A stretch of DNA of 64,000 bases from Plasmopara viticola. Lineage: Eukaryota > Oomycota > Peronosporomycetes > Peronosporales > Peronosporaceae. Under the pieces are notes generated by a model. That model did no database searches. It saw nothing but the letters and a program-made list of their open reading frames with translations, and was not told the origin of the DNA. The position numbers were made by a program, and so were the translations under genes. Of this stretch, positions 34,234 through 44,974 are shown in pieces; the stretch's first letter is position 1, and each line of letters starts with the position of its first letter. The stretch covers positions 124,001-188,000 of the forward strand of contig MBPM02000022.1 in the NCBI GenBank assembly GCA_001695595.3, read 5' to 3'.

Positions 34234-35723
34234 TTTTCGGAAAAGGTTGGGGTGACGCCCTCCTTCCAAGCGCGGGGGCTAAATGCTCGCGCGCTTCGGG
34301 CAGGTGCTCTCGGGCATCTGCAGGTCTCTAACGAGTCTCACCCTCGACGCGACGGTCTCCAGCACCAGGCCAAACCCCCTTCCACGCCCTTAATCGCGCC
34401 AACCGCATCCGGATTGGCTCCTTTAATGTGAATTCTCTAGGTTCGAGGCAACCGACCCTTTGGCTCGAGCGGTTAGCCGTTCGACCCAGGACCGGGAGGT
34501 ACCTGGTTCGATACCCATAGGATCCGAATTAAGGAAGCCGGAGATAGGTCATTAAAGTGGATGAGCAATCACACCCGAGTGTGTGACTGCCCTACCAACT
34601 CGCGCCCGATTGGGTAATAAAAGGGTTGGGGGGGGGACGCCCCACTGACCGAAAAAGCCCCATAGTGTAATGAGGGGTACGGAACCCGGTCCCACTAGGG
34701 TCGGATTGCTATCAGCATCCCGCGATAGTGACAGCTTAGTCCTAGCGCGTGGGTTCCGGTAGCTTAAATCTCTAGGTTCGAAGCGCAAGAAGCACGAAAA
34801 CTCCCCGAAGATCTCCGGCGCTACCGCGTCGATATCCTTGGCCTCCGAGAAACCAAGATCTACGATAGACGTGAGCACCGCATTGATGACTTCCTTCTAA
34901 CTTTGAAAAAAAAAAAAGAAGCCAAGACCGAAGTCACCAAAATCCGCCGCCACTGCAACCCGTCGGGCGCCACTCGACACGCCCGATCCCGAGAAGAAAC
35001 CTGGCGCCACACTAAGAAGCTCGGAACACTCCTCGGCGATATTGAAGATCTATCCCGACGCAAGTCCCTGGCCACCCTCGCGCTCCACCGCCTCTGGTCC
35101 GTCTGGCTCCGCCCCACGCTCATCTCACCCAAGACCCACATTCGACTGTACAACACCTACGTTCTACCGATTCTGCTGTACAACTGCGCCACCTGGGCTC
35201 TTACCAAGTCAGAGCTCCACGGCCTCGAGAGTTTCCATCGCCGCCAGCTTCGCTACGCTCTTGGCTATCGCTACCCCCGACACATTTCGAATGCAAGACT
35301 TTACGACATCTGTGATGAGCGGCCGCTGAGACTACGACTGACACAAGCTCGCTGGCGCCTGTTTGGCCATGTACTTCGACGCAATCTCGACATTCCAGCT
35401 AAATTCCAGATGCGTGCCTACTTCTTCTCCACCGCAGCAAAATGGCGCGGACATTCCCGCACCACGCTCCCCTCAACACTTGACCACAACCTTGTTTCGC
35501 GTGGCTCCGGCTTTCGACTCCGGATAGCACAAGACCTCGAAGTGGTACGTACCCTTGCACAAGACCGAAAGAAATGGATGACCCTCACGACCTCGGTGCT
35601 GGATGCACTGCCCGCCGAACGAGACCCGACGTATGCGGACACCACTCTATGCCGTGGACTAGCCAGACTGAGCCTAGCACGTGCATAACTTGGCAACGAT
35701 AACGTAATACATTACATTACATT
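34234..35723 (+). mobile_element. Non-LTR retrotransposon (LINE), internally deleted
   Basis: The element is bounded by a 12-bp target-site duplication (AATGGCCTATTC, 34222-34233 and 35724-35735), starts TTTTCGGAAAAGG and ends in a (CATTA)n array, with no LTR. After about 130 bp of untranslated 5' region it reads IGSFNVNSLGS and, beyond a nested SINE, RRYRVDILGLRETKIYDRRE, the opening of an AP-type endonuclease. A deletion marked by a run of A at about 34905 then leads to the region following the reverse transcriptase core (LISPKTHIRLYNTYVLPILL, then ATWALTKSELH, then RHISNARLYDICDERPLRLR). Most of the endonuclease and the reverse transcriptase catalytic core are missing, so this copy is inactive; the clade cannot be assigned. 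Confidence 0.88.
34447..34768 (+). mobile_element. tRNA-derived SINE nested in the LINE
   Basis: A 322-bp insertion splits the LINE. It is flanked by a 13-bp duplication TCTCTAGGTTCGA (34434-34446 and 34769-34781). Near its start lie RNA polymerase III boxes: an A-box-like TGGCTCGAGCGG at 34461-34472 and a B-box GGTTCGATACC at 34505-34515, spaced as in a tRNA. There is no coding frame. Removing it restores a LINE sequence continuous in the IGSFNVNSLGS region, so the SINE entered after the LINE. Confidence 0.85.
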
Positions 35724-36186
35724 AATGGCCTATTCCGTTTTTTTTCAACTAGACATTTTCTTATATTACATAATCTTTAAGAACAAATATTGGTGCAAAG
35801 TTAATAAAACTCGCCTGACAAGGTCGTCATCTCCCTTCGATTCTACTTCCATCCTCAGCTCTCTTCGTATCGAAATACAATAAGTACTGCCTATGCCGCC
35901 AAGACAATTTATAAATTTAGTTAAGCATCTCATGTGCTACTTATGAGAAAGGAAATTGCAACATAGCGGCGCGATGGAATCCCCGACCATTACGTTCTAG
36001 GCAACAAGTTCTCGCGAGAACTTCGCCTTCGATCAATTTCGACTATCTCGAGCAGGTAGACGCAATAGTACACGCAACTAAAAATTTCTACGCATCAATC
36101 CGTTGAAGAAGCACGAGGTAAACTGGAGGTTGTCGTATTTGTGAATTTAAAGACCGAACGCACGATACGATCATTGGCGCACTTGG

Positions 36187-36252
36187 ACTCAAGACGTTAC
36201 TTATATTATCTCTGTTACTACTCAAGACGTTACTTATATTATCTCTGTTATT
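36187..36252 (+). repeat. 33-bp tandem duplication
   Basis: ACTCAAGACGTTACTTATAT begins two adjacent 33-bp units at 36187 and 36220; only the last base or two differ. It lies just before the possible hAT fragment. Confidence 0.8.
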
Positions 36253-36493
36253 GGTACAAGACCGAAACATTGTTCTAATAATTGTCGATAATCTCACTGA
36301 CAAGCTCCTATTGTCCATCTCGGGTGTGCCGGATAAATCCGACATGAGCGCGGATATCATTACCAAGCTTTTCGACTACGTTCCCAGTAAATATGGCTTC
36401 AATGCAGCGAGTCAACTTTGTTTTTACGTCTGCGATCATGCGTCTGTAAATATCGTGACCGCGAGGAAGTCGCCGATATACCAATGTCTTTAA
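36251..36493 (+). pseudogene. Possible hAT transposase fragment
   Basis: The 80-codon frame contains a segment near its middle (DIITKLFDYVPSKYGF, then QLCFYVCDHASVNIVTARK) that resembles the catalytic region of hAT-type transposases, where an acidic residue precedes a Cys-Asn or Asn-His pattern. No zinc-finger (BED) or dimerisation part could be found in the right order. This is a weak match. Confidence 0.3.
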
Positions 36494-37845
36494 TCATAGT
36501 ACACTATATCGATTTCGGAAGCAAGCAGCGAATACGTGAAAGTATTTTTTGTAGTTTAAGGTAGCCTTTAACCAACCCTATCTTCCCCACTATGACCACT
36601 TAACACTAAATATTTAATACGATTGGTTGTAGTGGTCTGAAAAAGATGCATGTCGAACGCAGTTTCTCGTCGCCCAGTCGTAAAAAGCAGTGTTTCAAGC
36701 ATACAACAGACATTTTGTACGCAACTCATCCATGATCGCAGATCCATATGTTTGTGGAGTACAAATTGTACTACAAGATGTGTTGTACACATTGTAAACA
36801 AGCTTGACATCAGGTCAAAATTTGTTAGAAACATCATATTACAGCAGCTGGTCCATCCACAAGCTCAAATTGCTATGGGTTCCGCTGCTTTAAGGAGCTT
36901 ACTGAGTGCAACTTCGGCAGGATCCGCAAAAGACTCATGACTTTGTCCACATTCATCGACTTCAGTGACAATGAAATAAATCAAGCTTTCCACGCATTCG
37001 CCGAACAAAAGACAGCCTGCAAGAGGGCTCCCGCGCACGCGCTTACGCTGGTGCAAGGTGACAAAATTTGATACAAACAGCTGTGACACTATTGTCTGGT
37101 TGGTGTCTGGCCATTTGCTCGATGAGGCAGCAAAATAAAAAAAGAACGATGCCTTGCTATTAGACTTACCGGCCATATAAGGCCTCTCATTTCAAGCCAG
37201 CAGCAACAATCAAAGACTCTGACCTAAATAATTATGTCACAAAAAACTGTTGACACGAAAGAGGTAAAAAATTTCGTCTCGTGACCAAGATTACCATCGC
37301 CGCTGGCGATACGCCATGTGACTCGCCCAAAGCCAAATAAAAGTCACTTGACTTTCGAAGTCCACGGCATCGAGAAGCATGATGTGCTACAAGAAGCATG
37401 TGGAGGCCGCTCCTCGAGTGGCTTCCACGGGCAAAGTTAATCCACGATAGCCGTCGTTAAAATGCGGTATGCGCGTATTTCAAATTTGCATTGAATATCG
37501 CGCAAAAACATATTTTGGTGTCGCAAAGAGCATGGAGATAGAAACTCTGGCTTAGGAACAATATACAATATCGTAATCATCACTTTAAAATCGGGGGCAT
37601 TCTCTAAAACTAAGTAAACTGACAGCCCAAAATCCAACCACTTTGGCAAATTCGTTTTGCCGTGAGCTAATGGTCACCTTTAGTTGCAGGAAACTAAGCC
37701 TAAAAGATGTACCGGTTTTGAGATAATTCTAAGCCACAAGCTATAAGCTCTTTCCAAAAGCGGGAACACAATGCTAGAGCAACTGCAACCCAATGTGGGG
37801 CCAAATGATTGTAAATTGCTTACGAAGTACTAAGTGTTTTGGATC

Positions 37846-38373
37846 CTAGATTGCAGTGATTATTTCCAAAGCCGAGCAAATGGGTACCACGAATTTTGAA
37901 AAGCGCACTAACCTCGCCGCTTCACAACAAATCTCGACACACGTGAACTCGCCTCTGCTTCGCAATTTTGGCGGTTCGCGGTCGAAAAGCGTTATAAGAG
38001 ACCTCCTCTGCCTCGCTCTTCGCCTGTTAAACGAGAAGTAGCTGTTCTTACGCAGTCGAGTGTGCAAGCTTGACTTTTTTTCGGAATAAGCTCTGGTGGT
38101 CAAGTCGCGGTTTCGTCCTTGCAGCCTTAAATTTCTGAGATCCATGAAGAAGATGCGAATTTCCTTGTCGCGAGAATAATACACAGCTAACTTGTCCACC
38201 ACATGTCTCAACGCAAGTTGGTCCTCTTCTATTAAAGATGTTGTAGTGAGTCCGAAACTTGGTCGGCCGTTGCAAGCGCACAGCCTCTGAAGAAGTCGGC
38301 ATCTCAATCTTGTGTCTAATATGTCGGTGATAATGGACAATTTTAGCCGCCCATGATCACCCGTTCTCGCCAT
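37846..38373 (-). CDS. Unrecognised 175-codon frame
   Basis: The ATG-started 175-residue frame is the longest in this tract. It is basic, with a leucine-rich start (about residues 8-35) and a run LRHVVDKLAVYY near the middle, but no domain that I know. It has no signal peptide. It may be a random frame or a transposon fragment; I give it low weight. Confidence 0.22.
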   Translation of the reverse strand: MARTGDHGRLKLSIITDILDTRLRCRLLQRLCACNGRPSFGLTTTSLIEEDQLALRHVVDKLAVYYSRDKEIRIFFMDLRNLRLQGRNRDLTTRAYSEKKSSLHTRLRKNSYFSFNRRRARQRRSLITLFDREPPKLRSRGEFTCVEICCEAARLVRFSKFVVPICSALEIITAI

Positions 38374-40102
38374 ACCACCAAAGGCAAGCGAGAAGTAATA
38401 CGCTTATGACTTTTAAAGAAAATTTACGAGTTCAATTTTTTGGGAAACGCAATATCTTTGAGGAACGTAGTACCTTTTAAGTTGTGAAATACGTCGCGCT
38501 GGAAGGTCGCTATATACGCCGATCTGTACCATCCTGATCAAAAAAATAGTTTGATCAAGCATGTGCCATCGTGTTTGTAAATTATAAACTTATATTCTCA
38601 AGCGGTAGCTTTCTGGCATCAAGCGATGCTTTAATAAATTAACAAACTATTTATCCTTATTTTCGCCCAGCAGGCTCTAGTTTGCCTATTCTAGGCGAAC
38701 GTAATCGAATTATTGTCCCTGTTAATTACATCTACTTGGCTTTTTGCGAAGCCAGATGCGTGTTTCACGACTAAATTGGACGTGAACCAGAGTTTTCACA
38801 AGATACATTTCTCTGATTCTTTACACCAAGTGCGTAAAAACTTGTGCTTTCGAAATTTAATCATTAGCTTCGCAGATCTAACAGGCGGATAGCTGGAATT
38901 GTAAGTATAAAAACGAACTAATTGGTGATTGTTTTCGTATCGAGTCAATACAAGCCGCAGACTTTATTTCTGAAGTTGTCCCTCTTGACGAGGTCACTAA
39001 ATTTGAGGACCAAAATGTCAATTTTAGGACTCCAATTAAAATATAAATTTGTCTTGCTCCTCAGCTCACACGCCGCGCATCGTGTACTTATACACAAAGT
39101 CAAACTTTTGCCTATTTTGTAAGGAAATGAGTAAGCGGGTTCTAAAATGTTTGCCAAAATGTACAACAACAAAAACGCCTCCGGAAAGCCATGACATTTA
39201 AGTACCAAACCCATGACCAACTTGCTATTCGTTCCCTTGAGCTAGAGATAGATGCAGAGGCGACGCCAAAGCATGTGTGTTCGCTAGCCAGCATGTCTAA
39301 AAAAGAGAAAGTCAAGATTTATGGCTTCAAAAGCTATACCGGAACCGCGTATCACTGTACGATTGCCGACACATGATTTGCAAATTTGACACTTGTCAGA
39401 TCTTAAGTCTTTTCAAACTCGGCCATCCACGACTTCAAATGAGCTGCCAGTATGTTACAAATAGCCGAAAGAAATGATTCTGCCGGTCTGAAAGCATCCA
39501 TATTCTGGATTTTCATCATCGAAAGCAACAACTTAAACGAAGTCACAGGATATTTCTTGTTCAAAAGCAACTATTCATAGTGATGTGACAGCGTGCTGTC
39601 GAGAACTCTTCAAACAACTTCAGCTACTTTGCCTGCAGTGAAAAATGCATTAAAGGCTCATAATTATATAAACCTGACTACTTTGTTCATCAAAAGAGCT
39701 TTCCAAAATGCGAGTGTAAGTCAAATTAATATCTACCTCGCAAGAAGCATTCATTGAGCTTGCAGGGACTGCATCCACAAGTAAAGTGTATTTTTCGCCG
39801 ATATCAGAATTGCACGGACTAAATAGAATTCGAATGACCTAAAGTTCAAAAGCTATGCTCAGTACTGTTCCAGTGATTACTTTATCGCAGTGAATTACTT
39901 GTTAGAGCAATGCGCATTCGAAGTCATGATTAAAAGCATCGCAGACGACATACAAGAGCTTTATCTTGTGCGTGGAACAAGGCTTTCGTTCTTACTATCA
40001 AAATATCTCCGGTGCTGTTCCTCCCAGCACCACTCACTGTTTTTTTCTAGATTGGATTAAGGTTTGCAAGGTTTACCCAGCCAGCAGTGTGGCCATACTA
40101 CT

Positions 40103-40907
40103 AACTTAGATCGTTTTAAAGTAGTAGTAAGGTCGTATCCGAGCGACTTAAGTGTTTAAAAAATTTCATGGTCGCAAAAAAGCAGCCGTGTAGCCTCGAT
40201 TTGTCCGAGGTTGAGATATTTGATATCCGTGTGTGCGTCTACAATAACAAAGTATTTAGTGTCTATGTTAAATACTTGCTCGTTCGTAATACTATTATGC
40301 GTGGCATCCCAAATTTGTTGTATTTGGGCCTTTGCTCCTCGCAGTTGATTGTATTGAGGTAGGCACCGGCGAGATATTGTACCCCACCATATTTTGCGAA
40401 CCTATGTTACCCGCTGGCAAAACTTTGTTAACAGCAACTGATGACTCACCTGTAAAGCTGTAAAAGTTATCTAGAAGTCTGCAGTTGGTCGTACTACGTC
40501 ACCCAACTTAGATCGTTTTAAAGTAGTAGTAAGGTCGTATCCGAGCGACTTAAGTGTTTAAAAAATTTCATGGTCGCAAAAAAGCAGCCGTGTAGCCTCG
40601 ATTTGTCCGAGGTTGAGATATTTGATATCCGTGTGTGCGTCTACAATAACAAAGTATTTAGTGTCTATGTTAAATACTTGCTCGTTCGTAATACTATTAT
40701 GCGTGGCATCCCAAATTTGTTGTATTTGGGCCTTTGCTCCTCGCAGTTGATTGTATTGAGGTAGGCACCGGCGAGATATTGTACCCCACCATATTTTGCG
40801 AACCTATGTTACCCGCTGGCAAAACTTTGTTAACAGCAACTGATGACTCACCTGTAAAGCTGTAAAAGTTATCTAGAAGTCTGCAGTTGGTCGTACTACG
40901 TCACCCA
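40103..40907 (+). repeat. Exact 402-bp tandem duplication
   Basis: Two copies of 402 bp, 40103-40504 and 40505-40906, are identical at every base I compared; flanking sequence then diverges, apart from one shared A at the boundary. Each contains the same 64-codon ATG frame (40168-40362 and 40570-40764), which has no known domain. Identity indicates a very recent duplication or an assembly duplication. Confidence 0.92.
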
Positions 40908-41688
40908 CCTGTGGAGTTATGTTACTCACCTGTAAAGCTTTACTACCCTTCTCGAGAGCGTATTCTCAATATTTTTGACAGCCAAGGCTGCAGAGCTTAA
41001 ATATAAAGTCGTCGTTACATCCACATATTCGTTTTTTCGATACCTACCATGTTTGTTTCGATCGTGTACTCCTCGAGGCTGCTTCTTGTGGAAAAGTCAA
41101 CATGAATGAAGACAGAGCACCTAACAAACACTGTATCATTGACATCGAGTCACTGAGCATCTTGCTTACAGAGAGCGCAAAGGAAAATTAGGATTATTTA
41201 CTGAACAAGTTCCTCGAATATTCATACAATAAACTTAGCCCTCAATATTAAGAGAGCAAGAACCCACAACTCTCCGTAGCAATATCATATTAAAAGAAAG
41301 CGCTGCGTGGACACGATCACGCAAACGTGCGACAAAAGACACTTTCACTTTAGAACAAGCGTTGGGCTTACTTTTAAGAAGCTGCGTGATAGTGTGTATT
41401 AAATCAAACATGCATACTTCTCATTCGTACCACTCATGCATTCTTTACACCCTCGATAAAAGCATACGGGTACTGTCCGAGACTTTTAGTCTTGTTTCTC
41501 CGTTGTACAATCCTTTAAGAAAAAACAGACGCGCACTCCACTATCGAAAGACCAAGCCGCACATGCAGCTTCTTAACCAAATAGCGACGCGCTCGACCGA
41601 CTGTATCTTGTCAACATGGTAATTAAAAATGCACCATCCTATATAAGAAACTCAACGCTAAACTTTAGGACGTTAAAAGCACACTCAT

Positions 41689-41745
41689 CGTAATTCAATA
41701 CTTTCGCCATCTCGCTACCGTAATTCAATACTTTCGCCATCTCGC
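41689..41745 (+). repeat. 27-bp direct repeat in promoter
   Basis: CGTAATTCAATACTTTCGCC plus CATCTCGC-type bases occurs at 41689-41715 and again at 41719-41745, period 30 bp. The second copy ends 11 bases before the ATG at 41757, so the repeat lies in the 5' UTR or core promoter. Confidence 0.8.
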
Positions 41746-41756
41746 GTCCTTTCACC

Positions 41757-42536
41757 ATGAACCCGTCGACGGCCACTATGGGCGATCCCGTCTTCCAAGC
41801 AAAACCTTCAGCGCTTCCATCCACCGAGCACCTTGTATGGCTCAGTGCAGTCGAGCGCCCTTGCAGTCAAAGCCACACGCCTGCTCCATATCTCGACGTG
41901 CTTTCCTTTCATTCCCGTCGCTACTTGCCACCGTCTCCAAAACCAAAAGTGTCTCGTGAGAGGAACAGCGAAGCCTTCGCGTCCTTTTCAACGACCAATC
42001 GACAATATATCAACCATGATGAAGCAGTCAGTCAGCTCAAGATGCAGTCGTCAGTGCCTCTCGTGCTGGAACCCATTCAACTGCCCGATTTGAAACACAC
42101 CACCGTCTTTGACGCCCCACTTCACTCCACTACATCGTTCAAAGCAGGCGTGCTCTCGCCACATCAATCAACCAGAAACCACCGGAACGAGGACATGAAG
42201 CTCCGTTTGCCAACCCATGCCAAGCACAATAACATGCGCGACTACATTAAAGAGACGATTCACAAGCATTTCTCGCCAGAAAAAGTCGCAAGTGGTCAAT
42301 GCCTCGAAACGTCGACGTCAACACCAACCTTCCCCTCGCCACTCGGTGATTCACTATCACCTTTTAAACCCCGCTCGTGCAAGAAGAAGAGCAAACGAAA
42401 GGCGCTCCCCGCCCCTGCCTTAGCGTCTCGCTCACCCGGCGCGTTGCTCAACCCGCACCTTCGAAAACAGGCCAAAGACGTGATCGCGGCCGTGCGTGCC
42501 AATTCCGCCAAGATCAACCACCTCATCAGTCACTAA
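41757..42536 (+). CDS. Unknown basic protein
   Basis: A 259-residue protein rich in Ser, Pro, Lys and His, with no domain that I recognise. The C-terminal part has a basic patch (CKKKSKRKALPAPALA) that may be a nuclear signal, preceded by a helical DYIKETIHKHFSPEKVA segment. The rest looks disordered. The ATG at 41757 follows a duplicated promoter segment. GC and codon use are those of the neighbouring genes, unlike the tract to the left, which supports a real gene. It is convergent with the HEAT gene, 279 bases away. Confidence 0.65.
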   Translation: MNPSTATMGDPVFQAKPSALPSTEHLVWLSAVERPCSQSHTPAPYLDVLSFHSRRYLPPSPKPKVSRERNSEAFASFSTTNRQYINHDEAVSQLKMQSSVPLVLEPIQLPDLKHTTVFDAPLHSTTSFKAGVLSPHQSTRNHRNEDMKLRLPTHAKHNNMRDYIKETIHKHFSPEKVASGQCLETSTSTPTFPSPLGDSLSPFKPRSCKKKSKRKALPAPALASRSPGALLNPHLRKQAKDVIAAVRANSAKINHLISH

Positions 42537-42815
42537 AGACGCGTCGGAAACCGTCACGTTTTCGTAGCTACTTCTCGTGAACGACACCGTGAGCTTCCTT
42601 CTGTTTACCGGCGCGATCGTGGCGCTTTGCCGTGTCTCGCAAGGAGGACAAAGCCCCGCATGGTCCAATCCGACGGCCAAGGCCCAACTCCTAAGGACTC
42701 CCGAGCGAGGTCCTAGTCAAAGAGTTGCAACGCAGTTTAATGATCTAGCAATCAACTAGCCGTCTCATTTTCCGCCTTATTGCTCCTACACCTTTGTCCT
42801 GCTCCTTCCTAACGC

Positions 42816-44936
42816 TCACTTGATCATGTACGACTGCACGGGCACGACGGGCCCGAGCGTCTCTTTCCACACTGGATTCCCATCCAACCGGCCCCGAAAG
42901 ATACTGGGGCCAATCTGGTGACTAAGCTGCGCGACGCACTCCCGGGCCGCAAACTTGGCGAGTCGATGCGACCCTTGCAGCGTAAACACGAGGGGATCGA
43001 AGAACAGTTCCAAGTACCGCTTCAAGACCTGCTTGCCCAGCGCTTGGCCCATCGCCGGCAGCTGTTTCCAGATCGTTTCTTGCAGCACGGCCGTTTGGGG
43101 ATAATGCCGCAAGATGGCAATGTCGGCAAGCACGGGCAAGAACGTGACGGCCACGTCGGGCGCCACGGTACAGAGCTCGCGGACCAGATAAATGGCGCCG
43201 TCCGTGTGTTCCCACAATTCCTTGACCCGGTCGTTGTGGCGTGTCACGACTTTGGGCTCCAACGAACAGCACGAAAAGGCCTGTTTGCTCAAGTGGTGCT
43301 TCTCGGACCGCATGCGCTCGTCGTACTCGTGTTGCGTCATGGGGGCCTGGCGCTTGGCCATGGGCAAATAGGCCTCGACGACCGCCACGACCCGAGCTTG
43401 CGCTTCCAAGCCGTAGGCCCGAACGACGTGCCCGAGCGCAATGGCCGCGTCTTCCCGGACCGACCAAATCTCGTCGGCTAAATGCGCAATCCACAACGGG
43501 TACAAGTCGTCCAAGAACGGCCGGCAGTCGGATGGAAAGCCCACGACGAGCTGCGCGGTTGCCAAGCACGCCGCGTCGCGGACGAGGTTTGACACGTCGT
43601 AGAAACACACGAGCAACGCGTGCATGAGTTGCGCGACATGCGGGCGAATGGCCCGGGCGTCGACTTTGGTCGCGAGCTCGGCAATGCAGTGGCACGCGGA
43701 TTCTCGGACGCAATGGGTCGTCATGGCCACGTAGTACGCGACAAAGTCCGGCGCGTACTGGGCCACGAGGTCCCGGCCACGGTCGCCGACCAGCTCTTGC
43801 CACGAGTCTTGCGCGTGCTTTTGCACCCGTTCGGCAATGTAGTAGCGATTGAGGCAGAGGCGAGGGAGGAGCGTGGGGTAATACACTGGTCGCCTCGCAG
43901 CGGGGACGTGGACGAGAAACGCACGGGCCGCGATCGACGCGGCGTAGCGCACTTGACACCAATTGTCTTGCAGCCCCCGTTGGAGGCACGTGGCAAGGAC
44001 GTCACTGACGGGCTGCAAGAGCGCGTCGAGCGAAGCGAACGGGGCGTTGGTCGAGAGGATCGTGAGCGTGTCAAAGCCCACGACGCGCACGTGGCGATTG
44101 ACGTGGAAACAGCTCTTGGTGGCGACTAACTCGAGGATCGACGGGGTCAAGTAGACAAACGACTGGTTTGCGCCAATGCTGTGAACTTGAAAGTAAGCGA
44201 CGCCACTGCCTTGCATGATGTATTTCAAGCCACAGAGGGAAGTCTCGAGCGCTTTCCAGCCACTGACGTCGTCTAACCGGTAGGGCGTCGACGGGGTACG
44301 CGGGGTCCCCTCGGGGCTCTGCGGCGGCGTGACCATGCCATTTGTACTGACATTGTCGTCCACGTCTTCAAACCCGGTTTCTTCAAAATCCGGCGATCGA
44401 CTGAGATTCGAGTGGATCGAGTCGATCAAGTGTGGCGTGAATTCGCCCGTCACCCACGGGAGGTCCCACTTGGCTAAAACCCCCAATAGCTTGGCCACGG
44501 CCATGCGCACACGTGGTTCATAGTATTCTAAATATTGATGCAGGACTTGCTGGACATTGTGGGTCACAAAGTCCCTCGAGAACGGCGCAATGGTCGAGAC
44601 GTAGAGGCAAGAGTCGGGGGCCCGCGGAGTCAAGTCCAGACTGGCGTCGAGGTCGGGCACGTGCAGGTAGCGACTCAATAGATCCCGCACGACGACGAGA
44701 AAGACTGCAATGGGTTCCCACCGCTCGTGCCCGTCGATTAAGAGCGTCTGGAGCTCTGTCTGGAGCTGCTCGCGTCGTGCCTCGTCGTCCGCAGGTGCTG
44801 GACTCGACGCCTCGGGTGGAGTTGGAGACGAAGTGAGTATAGTCAAGATGGCAGTGGACGTCTGGACGGCAGAGAGCGGGACTTTGGGACGATGCTTGAG
44901 CGTCCGCAACGCACCCTCGGCACTCGACAGCTCCAT
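42816..44936 (-). CDS. HEAT-repeat protein
   Basis: The 706-residue protein is made of helical repeats, typical of HEAT or armadillo scaffolds. Examples: YYEPRVRMAVAKLLGVLAKW near residue 155, then ESACHCIAELATKVDARAI and SVREDAAIALGHVVRAYGL further on; Ala, Leu and Arg dominate throughout. An acidic and proline-rich insert lies at about 200-235. Such proteins hold large complexes together and bind partner proteins; the partner is unknown, and I do not assign a family name. The ATG at 44936 is chosen because the 18 codons above it do not look conserved and overlap the divergent TMEM50 gene. The coding strand is GC-rich at third positions, which creates long spurious open frames on the other strand. 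Confidence 0.75.
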   Translation of the reverse strand: MELSSAEGALRTLKHRPKVPLSAVQTSTAILTILTSSPTPPEASSPAPADDEARREQLQTELQTLLIDGHERWEPIAVFLVVVRDLLSRYLHVPDLDASLDLTPRAPDSCLYVSTIAPFSRDFVTHNVQQVLHQYLEYYEPRVRMAVAKLLGVLAKWDLPWVTGEFTPHLIDSIHSNLSRSPDFEETGFEDVDDNVSTNGMVTPPQSPEGTPRTPSTPYRLDDVSGWKALETSLCGLKYIMQGSGVAYFQVHSIGANQSFVYLTPSILELVATKSCFHVNRHVRVVGFDTLTILSTNAPFASLDALLQPVSDVLATCLQRGLQDNWCQVRYAASIAARAFLVHVPAARRPVYYPTLLPRLCLNRYYIAERVQKHAQDSWQELVGDRGRDLVAQYAPDFVAYYVAMTTHCVRESACHCIAELATKVDARAIRPHVAQLMHALLVCFYDVSNLVRDAACLATAQLVVGFPSDCRPFLDDLYPLWIAHLADEIWSVREDAAIALGHVVRAYGLEAQARVVAVVEAYLPMAKRQAPMTQHEYDERMRSEKHHLSKQAFSCCSLEPKVVTRHNDRVKELWEHTDGAIYLVRELCTVAPDVAVTFLPVLADIAILRHYPQTAVLQETIWKQLPAMGQALGKQVLKRYLELFFDPLVFTLQGSHRLAKFAARECVAQLSHQIGPSIFRGRLDGNPVWKETLGPVVPVQSYMIK

Positions 44937-44974
44937 TGTATGAGAATTTAAGACGGAGAATAGACGAAAGTGAT

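Larger units (their letters stand above)
35736..41688. other. Gene-poor tract with repeats
   Basis: AT-rich tract of 6 kb. It holds the small features listed separately: a 33-bp tandem repeat, a possible hAT relic, a weak 175-codon frame and an exact 402-bp tandem duplication. I see no gene with a recognised domain. Confidence 0.5.

Noticed and set aside
36865..37176. Minus-strand frame with a possible BED-type start
   Set aside because: No zinc-binding pairs, and the orientation is opposite to the nearby possible hAT piece.
40168..40764. Two identical 64-codon frames as genes
   Set aside because: They are identical because they lie in the duplicated segment; no domain or start context.
42918..44129. 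Long open frames antisense or shifted to the HEAT gene (up to 355 codons)
   Set aside because: They follow from high third-position GC of the HEAT gene and have no domains.
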